9,112 nt of DNA from positions 1-9,112 of the forward strand of contig JACCUZ010000449.1 in assembly GCA_013698395.1 (NCBI GenBank). The letters are read 5' to 3'. The translations under genes and the position numbers were made by a program. Origin of the DNA: Sporichthyaceae bacterium (GTDB lineage: Bacteria; Actinomycetota; Actinomycetes; JACCUZ01). Below, piece after piece: positions 1 through 5,861 of the stretch. Within the stretch, counting starts at the first letter, position 1; each line of letters opens with the position of its first letter. The notes below the pieces were generated by a model that was given only the letters and a program-made list of their open reading frames with translations, searched no databases and was not told where the DNA came from.

Positions 1-37
1 TGATGAGCGGCTGACCTTCCGAGCCCAGGGCATGCCT

Positions 38-43
38 TAGACT
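38..43 (+). promoter_or_regulatory. Possible -10 box of the tRNA-Thr promoter
   Basis: TAGACT lies about 35 bp before the tRNA and resembles an actinobacterial -10 hexamer. Transcription starting near position 50 would give a short leader. No convincing -35 is seen: CTGACC at 11-16 is 21 bp away, which is too far. This is inference from position only. Confidence 0.2.
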
Positions 44-78
44 CGGCGACCGTGTCGGGGCCGCGACCTCGACCGCCC

Positions 79-155
<77 letters not shown>

Positions 156-181
156 CCAGTCCATGGCCCTATTGGTGCCCC

Positions 182-250
182 GCTTCCACGGTGCGGTGGT
201 CGTCGGACGGCCGGATTGGAGATCCAGTTCGACCGCGGCACCATGGAAGC
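182..250. repeat. Near-perfect 21-bp inverted repeat (69-nt hairpin)
   Basis: Bases 182-202 pair with 230-250: 18 Watson-Crick pairs, one G-T wobble (197/235) and two mismatches (189/243 and 195/237), around a 27-nt loop. The loop contains a smaller stem, GGAT 213-216 with ATCC 222-225. The structure starts 26 nt after the tRNA CCA and ends 10 nt before the ribosome binding site of the next gene. No T-run follows, so it is not a classic intrinsic terminator. It could end tRNA transcription, act as a leader hairpin for the downstream gene, be a small mobile (MITE-like) element, or be a recombination site. The pairing is seen directly; the role is unknown. Confidence 0.7.
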
Positions 251-260
251 CCCCTCCGAC

Positions 261-267
261 AAAGGAG
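261..267 (+). promoter_or_regulatory. Ribosome binding site of the phage-like gene
   Basis: AAAGGAG sits 7 nt before ATG 275. It selects this start over in-frame starts further upstream, which would run the protein through the hairpin at 182-250. Confidence 0.75.
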
Positions 268-274
268 AATTGCC

Positions 275-658
275 ATGGCTGTGCCGCACTTCCAGGACCT
301 GCCGTTGGCGGATCGAGATCGAAAGTGGGATGGGAACGCTGCCGAGAAACGGGGACGCAAGTGGGCACAAGCCGAGGATGTGCCTAACGCGAAGTACCGC
401 GACGCGCACGTCTGGTACGACGAGAGCAAGCCCGAGAACTTCAGCTCATACAAGCTGCTCATTGCCGACGTCATTGCCGGAAAGCTGACCGCGGTTCCGC
501 GAGCGGTGATGGCGGCCGGCGCGGTCATGGACGGCTCCCGCGGCGGCATCAACCTGCCAAGTGTCGACATCGACCGCGTCAAGTCGCACCTGGCGAAGTA
601 CTACCGCAAAATGGGCGACACCCCGCCCTGGGACCGGGGAGGCATCTCTCATCGGTGA
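275..658 (+). CDS. Small protein resembling the C-terminal domain of phage prohead proteases
   Basis: This 127-aa soluble protein starts at ATG 275 behind a strong ribosome binding site. Its pattern is recognisable from actinobacterial phage and prophage HK97-type prohead protease or capsid-maturation polyproteins. In order it has RDRKWDGNAAEKR (about 13-25), an AHVWYDES segment, SSYKLLIADVIAGKL followed by AVPRAVMAAGAVM (about 57-85), then GGINLP, a helix ending HLAKYYRKM, and a terminal PPWD. In phages this segment is usually fused to a protease or other head protein. Here it stands alone: no catalytic protease domain, portal or capsid gene is present. There is no signal peptide or membrane segment. 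Its place just after a tRNA fits a prophage remnant, but the intact frame and good RBS suggest it is still expressed. The function is unknown, and the family link rests on recalled patterns rather than an alignment. Confidence 0.8.
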   Translation: MAVPHFQDLPLADRDRKWDGNAAEKRGRKWAQAEDVPNAKYRDAHVWYDESKPENFSSYKLLIADVIAGKLTAVPRAVMAAGAVMDGSRGGINLPSVDIDRVKSHLAKYYRKMGDTPPWDRGGISHR

Positions 659-1056
659 CCGATGCTCGAACCGCACGGTTGCCGTGGCACAGTGCGAGCG
701 GTGCGGCCGTAGGCGGGACGAAGGGTAACGCGACGGGTCGTCTGCCTTCCCAGCACCCGGTTACGGGCTGGGCTGACACAACGTGCACATCCCCGTGCAG
801 AAGGCTGGCTGATTTCCCTCGGAGCGTCATGTCGTCGCCACCGAAGGCGAGAGCTATCGGATGCCCGAAGCCGCACCCGCTCAGGAGGCCGCCCCTCGAC
901 GCCCTACCCATCACGCGAGAGTGGGGACTTTCCTGGCCACCAGCGGGGACCACGACTTGGCCATTGACATTGCGTGCCCACCTAGGCGGCACCGGTATGA
1001 CGCGACGCCGGTCCTGGGCCGGCGGCTCGACTGGGAGGTTGTGCCACGATGACCGC
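659..1056. other. Non-coding stretch with no supported gene
   Basis: About 400 bp separate the phage-like gene from mntA. Open frames exist on both strands, but their translations are rich in Pro, Arg, Trp and Thr, show no domain pattern, and look like high-GC shadow frames. Visible structure comprises a hairpin at 750-771 (CCAGC/GCTGG with a bulged A and two more CG pairs) that could end upstream transcription, and the GGGGAC...TGGCCA repeats at 923-969. No complete promoter for mntA was found. Confidence 0.6.
923..969. repeat. Two degenerate repeats resembling one end of an IS21-family element
   Basis: GGGGAC-n5-TGGCCA (923-939) is followed by GGGGAC-n7-TGGCCA (945-963) and then TTGACA to 969. 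Read on the minus strand this starts TGTCA, then gives two blocks of TGGCCA...GTCCCC. Multiple internal end repeats and a terminal TG/CA are typical of IS21-family elements in actinobacteria. No istA or istB transposase gene and no opposite end occur in the window, so this would be a solo end or relic. The repeats are seen directly; the IS21 assignment is inference from recalled patterns. Confidence 0.35.
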
Positions 1057-1443
1057 ATGCCCGAACCGGCGTCCGATGCCTGGCTGACGTCGGTCACGGA
1101 AACCCTGCGGAGCCACGGGGCGGCCTTCGCTTTCGTCTTCGGCAGCAGGGCCCGTGGTGACCAGCGTGCGGACTCCGACGTTGACGTGGGCGCCTGGTGG
1201 CCGACGGAGCCGCCGCAGTCCTTCGAGGTCCTGCTGCCAGTGGGAGTCGACCTCTTGGTCCTCAACCAGGCTCCGCTGGAGCTCGCCGGCCGCGTGGCGC
1301 TGGAAGGCTCGCTCCTCTTCGACGACGACCCCGTCCAGCGCGTGCGATGGCTGGCCACGACCCGCAAGATCTACGCCGACGAGCGTCCGCGAATCGAGCG
1401 CAGCCACCGCGAGTTCGCCGAGAGCCTGCGCCGTGGTCGATGA
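1057..1443 (+). CDS. mntA: MntA-type nucleotidyltransferase antitoxin
   Basis: This 128-aa protein has the minimal nucleotidyltransferase fold. The motif GS-X10-DXD is exact: G29-S30 and D41-V42-D43 in FGSRARGDQRADSDVDVG. Members of this family silence the partner HepT by transferring AMP units to a tyrosine near its active site. The C-terminal end (RKIYADERPRIERS...) also fits MntA. The chosen start is ATG 1057. A purine-rich GGGAGG at 1033-1038 is farther away than ideal (18 nt). A closer ATG at 1049 is out of frame, so the exact start is less certain than the identity. The gene ends 11 nt inside hepT, showing translational coupling. It is probably autoregulated with hepT, though no operator was recognised. 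Confidence 0.87.
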   Translation: MPEPASDAWLTSVTETLRSHGAAFAFVFGSRARGDQRADSDVDVGAWWPTEPPQSFEVLLPVGVDLLVLNQAPLELAGRVALEGSLLFDDDPVQRVRWLATTRKIYADERPRIERSHREFAESLRRGR

Positions 1444-1843
1444 GACCCGGGTCCTGCGACTCCTTCGGGCAATGACGGATGACGTCTCGAGGTTGGAGAC
1501 CGAGGCGGACTCGTCGTCGGAGAGACGCTCGGACCCGATGTGGCTCGCGGGTGTGAAGTATCACTTCGTCACGGCCATCGAGGCCGCTGTCGACGTGGCT
1601 CAGCACATCTGCGCAGCGGAAGGCTGGGGTCCCCCCACGACCAACGGCCAGGCGATCGAGCTTCTGGGGTCGCGCGGGGTCCTGGGCAGTGCCCTCTCCG
1701 GCCAGATGCGCCGAGCCGTTGGCTTCCGCAACGTGCTCGTGCACGAGTATGTCGACGTCGACGACTCGGTCGTCATCGCACGCCTGCAAGGGTTGGATGA
1801 CCTGCGGGACTTCGCGCGGTCGGTCGCGGACTGGCTGGACTAG
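1433..1843 (+). CDS. hepT: HepT-like HEPN ribonuclease toxin (DUF86)
   Basis: This 136-aa, largely helical protein starts at GTG 1433, overlapping the end of mntA by 11 nt. The HEPN catalytic motif R-X4-H-X-Y is present as R99-NVLV-H104-E-Y106, preceded by the usual MRRAVGFRN helix. The length and helical layout match the family, whose usual size is about 130-145 aa. HepT toxins cleave RNA; in the characterised Shewanella system the tyrosine of this motif is the residue modified by MntA, here Y106. All catalytic residues are kept, so the toxin looks active and dependent on its neighbour. The partner order antitoxin-toxin is the common one. No ATG in this frame gives a sensible start, which supports the GTG. 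Confidence 0.88.
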   Translation: MVDETRVLRLLRAMTDDVSRLETEADSSSERRSDPMWLAGVKYHFVTAIEAAVDVAQHICAAEGWGPPTTNGQAIELLGSRGVLGSALSGQMRRAVGFRNVLVHEYVDVDDSVVIARLQGLDDLRDFARSVADWLD

Positions 1844-1976
1844 TCACATGGGGCCGCCGGCCACGAGGCCTAATGCCAACCCTTCCCTTGTCAGGCGACG
1901 ACGGGGCGCCGGCTCGAGACCGGTGGCATCCGTCCAAGATGGCTCCAGCGGGGTATGGACCGCGGAGGTTCCTATG

Positions 1977-1987
1977 GTTGAGTCAAC
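1977..1987. promoter_or_regulatory. Perfect palindrome GTTGAGTCAAC, candidate operator upstream of aceB
   Basis: Two 5-bp arms flank one central G, about 90 bp before the aceB start. Size and position suit a dimeric regulator such as a GntR-type repressor, but the motif does not match the RamB or GlxR sites known from corynebacterial glyoxylate genes. No promoter boxes are clear around it. Otherwise 1844-2076 holds only short GC hairpins, such as 1852-1862 and 1907-1925, which may end hepT transcription. Confidence 0.3.
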
Positions 1988-2064
1988 ACGCCATCTTCAC
2001 GAGACGCCTGGCGGTCAGTAGGCTCCGCTCGTGCGCATGGTCGACGTACGCCCTGCTCGACCGT

Positions 2065-2070
2065 GAGGAG
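2065..2070 (+). promoter_or_regulatory. Ribosome binding site of aceB
   Basis: GAGGAG lies 6 nt before ATG 2077 and fixes this start against a longer in-frame opening that reaches back to 1873. The upstream extension has no family similarity. Confidence 0.8.
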
Positions 2071-2076
2071 TCCAGC

Positions 2077-3681
2077 ATGACCACACCCGCGCTGCCGGAC
2101 GGCGTCCGCATCGACGGTCCGATGAAGGACCGCTACGACGAGGTGCTGACCGAGGAGTCGCTCGCCTTCCTGGCCGACCTGCACCGCCGTTTCGACGGGC
2201 GCCGGCGGGAGCTGCTCGACCTTCGTGCCCAGCGCTACGACGAGCTGGCGGCGGGGGGGACGCTGGACTTCCTCACCGAGACCAAGGACGTTCGTGAGGA
2301 CGACTCGTGGCGGGTGGCCGACCCGGCGCCGGGGCTGGTCGATCGGCGCTGCGAGGTCACCGGGCCGACGGACCGGAAGATGACCATCAACGCGTTGAAC
2401 TCCGGCGCCCGGGTGTGGCTGGCCGACCACGAGGACGCCAACACCCCGCTGTGGGAGAACATGGTGGAGGGCCAGCTCAACCTGCGGGACGCGGTCGACC
2501 GGCGCATCGACTTCACGTCGCCGGAGGGTAAGTCGTACGCCCTCAAGGACCAGCTCGCCACGATCGTCGTGCGGCCGCGCGGATGGCACCTGCCGGAGAA
2601 GCACATCCTGGTCGATGGCGCGCGCACGTCGGGCAGTCTCATGGACTTCGCGTTGTACTTCTTCCACTGCGCGCAGCGGCAGATCGACGCGGGGCTCGGG
2701 CCGTACTTCTACTTGCCCAAGATGGAGAGCCACCTAGAGGCCAGGCTGTGGAACGACGTGTTCGTCCACGCCCAGGACGCGCTGGGGATCCCGCACGGAA
2801 CGATACGGGCGACGGTGCTGATCGAAACCTATCCTGCCGCCTTCGAGATGGAGGAGATCCTCTACGAGCTGCGCGACCACTCGGCGGGCCTGAACGCCGG
2901 GCGGTGGGACTACATGTTCTCTGTTATCAAGAAGTTCCGGACGCGGGGGCGTGACTTCCTGCTGCCCGACCGGAACTCGGTGACGATGACGGTGCCTTTC
3001 ATGCGGGCCTACACCGAGCTGCTCGTGCGCACCTGCCACAAGCGCGGCGCTCACGCGATCGGCGGCATGGCAGCGTTCATCCCGAGCAAGGACGAGACGG
3101 TCAACAAGGCCGCGTTCGACAAGGTACGCGACGACAAGGCCCGCGAGGCGGGTGACGGGTTCGACGGCTCGTGGGTCGCCCACCCCGCGATGGTCCCGCT
3201 GTGCACCGAGGTGTTCGACGGAGTGCTCGGGGACCGCTCGAACCAGCTCGACAAGGCCCGCGAGGACGTGTCGGTGAACGCGGAACAGCTGCTCGACGTG
3301 GCCAGCGCGCCCGGGGCGGTCACCGAGGCTGGGCTGCGCAGCAACGTCAGCGTCGGGATCCAGTACCTGGAGGCGTGGCTCCGCGGCACCGGCGCCGTCG
3401 CCATCAACAACCTGATGGAGGACGCCGCCACCGCGGAGATCTCCCGCTCCCAGGTGTGGCAGTGGCTGCACAATTCCGTCGCGCTGGAGGACGGCCAGAC
3501 GGTCACCCGACAGCTGGTCGAGCGGATCGTCGAGGAGGAGATGGACGCGATTCGCGAGAAGGTGGGGGACGCGTTCGCCGAGGGTGGCTGGGAAGAGGCG
3601 CGGTCGCTGTTCACCGAGATGGCGCTGGCCGACGACTTCGCCGAGTTCCTCACGTTGCCCGCGTACGAACGGATGCCGTGA
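2077..3681 (+). CDS. aceB: Malate synthase A
   Basis: This 534-aa cytosolic enzyme condenses glyoxylate with acetyl-CoA to give malate and CoA, the second step of the glyoxylate bypass and the usual sink for glyoxylate made from glycolate. Its length matches malate synthase A (about 530 aa) rather than the larger G form. The family signature RDHSAGLNAGRWDYMF is perfect. Key residues are in place: an arginine in VRPRGWHLPEKHI (R166/R168) for glyoxylate, E250 in IETYPAAFEMEE and D278 in GRWDYMF for magnesium, and catalytic base D449 in NNLMEDAATAEISRSQ. The frame is unbroken. Nine bases separate it from the glcD pseudogene, so the two were probably one transcript. No isocitrate lyase gene is in the window. 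Confidence 0.97.
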   Translation: MTTPALPDGVRIDGPMKDRYDEVLTEESLAFLADLHRRFDGRRRELLDLRAQRYDELAAGGTLDFLTETKDVREDDSWRVADPAPGLVDRRCEVTGPTDRKMTINALNSGARVWLADHEDANTPLWENMVEGQLNLRDAVDRRIDFTSPEGKSYALKDQLATIVVRPRGWHLPEKHILVDGARTSGSLMDFALYFFHCAQRQIDAGLGPYFYLPKMESHLEARLWNDVFVHAQDALGIPHGTIRATVLIETYPAAFEMEEILYELRDHSAGLNAGRWDYMFSVIKKFRTRGRDFLLPDRNSVTMTVPFMRAYTELLVRTCHKRGAHAIGGMAAFIPSKDETVNKAAFDKVRDDKAREAGDGFDGSWVAHPAMVPLCTEVFDGVLGDRSNQLDKAREDVSVNAEQLLDVASAPGAVTEAGLRSNVSVGIQYLEAWLRGTGAVAINNLMEDAATAEISRSQVWQWLHNSVALEDGQTVTRQLVERIVEEEMDAIREKVGDAFAEGGWEEARSLFTEMALADDFAEFLTLPAYERMP

Positions 3682-3690
3682 GGCCCTGAC

Positions 3691-4805
3691 ATGGCCCTCG
3701 ACGCTCTGGTGGGTCGGCTGCGGGCAGAGCTCGGCACGAACAGGTCCTGACCGACCGCCAGCAGCTGCGGACCTACGAGTGCGACGGGCTGGCGCACTAC
3801 AAGGTGACGCCCGCTGTGGCGGTCCTGGCCCGCACCACCGCGCACGTGGCATCGGTCGTGCGCGCCTGCATCGACCATGGGGTGCCCTACGTCGCCCGTG
3901 GCTCGGGCACGGGGCTGTCCGGCGGTGCGTTGCCGCGGGCGGACGGCGTGCTGGTCGTGACCTCGCAGATGCGCGACATCCTCGAGGTCGACGCGGCCGA
4001 CCAGCGGGCCGTGGTCCAGCCGGGAGCCATCAACCTGCAGGTCACCCGGGCGGCGGCGCCGGACGGCTACTACTACGCGCCCGACCCTTCCAGCCAGCAG
4101 GTGTGTTCCATCGGTGGGAACGTGGCGGAGAACTCCGGCGGGGCGCATTGTCTGAAGTACGGCTTCACCACCAATCACGTGACGGGTCTCGAGGTCGTCG
4201 TCCCCGACGGCTCGGTCGTACGACTGGGGGGGCGGGCACCCGACGCGCCCGGCTACGACCTCATCGGCGCCTTCGTCGGGTCTGAGGGCACCCTCGGCAT
4301 CGCCACCGAGGTGACGGTGCGCCTCATGCGCGCACCCGAGGCCGTGCGCACCCTGCTCGCTGGCTTCCGGTCCACCGACGAGGCTGGCGCTGCGGTGTCA
4401 GCCATCATCGGCGCCGGTGTCGTTCCCGCGGCCATCGAGATGATGGACGCGCTGGCTATCGAGGCCGCGGAGGCGGCAGTGGCCTGCGGCTACCCGGCCG
4501 GCGCCGGCGCGGTGCTCATCGTGGAGCTCGACGGGCCTGTGGCGGACGTGGCGGCGCAGTTCGCCGAGGTCGAGCAACACTGCGCTGGCAACGGGGCCTT
4601 CGAGATCCGCTCGCCGCCGACGACGTCGAGCGGGCCCTGTTCTGGAAGGGCCGCAAGTCGGCGTTCGCGGCGGTCGGACGGATCAGCCCGGACTACATCG
4701 TCCAGGACGGCGTGATTCCCCGCACGGCGCTGCCCACCGTCCTGCGCGGCATCGCCGAGCTGTCCGGTCCGGGGGTTCGGGTCGCCAACGTGTTCCACGC
4801 CGGCG
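3691..4805 (+). pseudogene. glcD: Glycolate oxidase FAD subunit-like gene, frameshifted twice and 3'-truncated
   Basis: The intact relative would be an FAD-linked oxidase of about 460-490 aa that oxidises glycolate or another 2-hydroxy acid. The start ATG 3691 follows GAGG at 3680-3683. After 16 or so codons a base is missing near 3738: frame 1 stops at 3748-3750, while the family sequence (VLTDRQQLRTYECDGLAHYK) resumes from 3741. The FAD-binding PCMH domain then reads cleanly: ARGSGTGLSGGA, DPSSQQVCSIGGNVAENSGG and GSEGTLGIATEV. The FAD-oxidase C-terminal domain follows until a second lost base near 4611. After that, ALFWKGRKSAFAAVGRISPD and VANVFHAG appear in the third frame. Homology stops at HAG, just before the usual DGN, at about 4804. 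Roughly 372 codons survive, so about 90-110 residues are missing. The family is certain; the exact substrate is not. Confidence 0.88.
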
Positions 4806-4811
4806 CCGGTC

Positions 4812-5771
4812 GTGTACCAGACCGTGGAGAAGATCCAGTTCTTCATGGTTGCGCTGATCGTCCTCTTCCTGATCTATGCGGCGGTTGCGCTGCTGGGACT
4901 GGACGGGTACGCCGCGCTGGGTCGCGGCTTCGTCGAGCTGGACAAGGTCCCGGACGCGGTGACCCAGATCCCCATCGCCACGCTGCTCGGGGCGGTCGCG
5001 TTCGCCGGCGCCGGAGGGGCCCTCAACCTCGTCCAGTCCAACTGGGTCCGGGACAAGGGCCTCGGGATGGGTTCCCGGCTGCCGAAGATCGTGTCGCCGT
5101 TCACCGGCGAGGAGATAGCGGCGCCGACGACCGGCTACTTCTTCCGCCGCGACGAGGAGAACATGCGGCGCTGGCGCGGCTGGTGGCGCGTAGCAGACCG
5201 CGAGCAGTTCTTCACCTTCTTCGTCATCGGAGCCTTCGCGCTGTTGGTGCTCATGACCCTGACGTACGTCACTGTCGGCACAGGCGGCGAGGCCGAGAGC
5301 TTCGACTTCATCAAGTTGGAGGGTGAGGCCCTCAAGGAGAAGAACTCGGTGCTGGGGGCCATCTTCTGGCTGATCGGCGCCGTCGTGCTGTACTCCACCA
5401 ACCTCGCCGTGCTCGACATGGTCGGGCGGGTCACCGCCGACGTGCTCAAGATCGGCCCGTTGCGGGAGAACGACCGGTGGAGCGAGAGCCGGCTGTACTT
5501 CACCGTCGTCTGGCTGGAGATCGCCTTCGGCTCGCTCATCTTGCTCTCCGGAATGGACCAGCCGCTGGTGCTGCTGGTGATTGCGTCATCGCTCAACGGC
5601 CTGGTGATGTTCGTCTACTCCGTCCTGCTCATCCAGCTCAACCGTGGGATGCTGCCGCGGGAGATACGGGTAAGCGGCGGGCGTCTGGGCGCCCTGATGT
5701 GGGCAGTCGTGTTCTACGGCGGGTTCTCCGCTGTCCTGCTCTGGGACCAGGTCGGGCAGCTGGTCGAGTAG
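4812..5771 (+). pseudogene. Nramp-family metal transporter, 5'-truncated remnant
   Basis: The frame runs 319 codons from GTG 4812, and family-like sequence (PVVYQTVEKIQ) begins by 4806 at the glcD junction. About seven membrane segments can be seen: near residues 8-28 and 53-75, at EQFFTFFVIGAFALLVLM, VLGAIFWLIGAVVLYSTNLAV and LYFTVVWLEIAFGSLILL, then VLLVIASSLNGLVMFVYSVLL and ALMWAVVFYGGFSAVLLW. Between them lies an actinobacterial-type loop, TGYFFRRDEENMRRWRGWW. This matches the C-terminal part of an 11-segment Nramp-like divalent metal transporter. The first four segments, including the metal-binding DPGN region of segment 1, are missing. The GTG has no ribosome binding site and is probably not a true start. 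The rest has no lesion, so loss seems recent or the join is an assembly error. The family assignment is fairly confident; metal specificity cannot be told. Confidence 0.75.
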
Positions 5772-5773
5772 CG

Positions 5774-5805
5774 GCGCCGAGCGAGCTCTCGAGGGACTCC
5801 GGCGC
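5774..5805 (+). terminator. GC-rich hairpin after the Nramp remnant
   Basis: GCGCCG (5774-5779) pairs with CGGCGC (5800-5805). Two more pairs (AG/CT) follow past a bulged C, with an inner CGA/TCG stem at 5782-5791. It begins 3 nt after the stop codon. No T-run follows, as is common for actinobacterial terminators. It would separate this transcript from ktrB. Confidence 0.35.
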
Positions 5806-5861
5806 GGATGCAGGGCGGCCCGCGGACAGAGATGTGGAAGCGGTGGCGCTAGCGTCGGCGG

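Noticed and set aside
964..1001. TTGACA (964-969) with TATGAC (996-1001) as an mntA promoter
   Set aside because: The spacing is 26 bp, far from the usual 17, and TTGACA fits better as the end of the repeat block.
655..1056. Open frame leading into mntA that would give a 262-aa protein from GTG 655
   Set aside because: The added 134 residues are low-complexity, rich in Pro, Arg, Thr and Trp, and unlike any nucleotidyltransferase extension; MntA proteins are normally about the length given by ATG 1057.
579..1367. Long minus-strand open frame opposite mntA and the non-coding stretch
   Set aside because: Shadow of high-GC coding and non-coding DNA; no domain pattern and it opposes the convincing MntA motif.
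2734..3852. Long minus-strand frames across aceB and glcD (also 3051-4178)
   Set aside because: They are antisense to a fully conserved malate synthase and show only shadow composition.
3804..4715. Calling the middle of glcD a complete 303-aa oxidase
   Set aside because: Conserved GlcD sequence exists before 3804 and after 4611 in other frames, and the last 30 or so residues of this frame are nonsense.
4712..5326. 204-aa frame spanning the glcD/Nramp junction as a real fusion protein
   Set aside because: It reads GlcD in frame only to 4804, then the Nramp region out of frame, giving an Arg/Gly-rich artefact.
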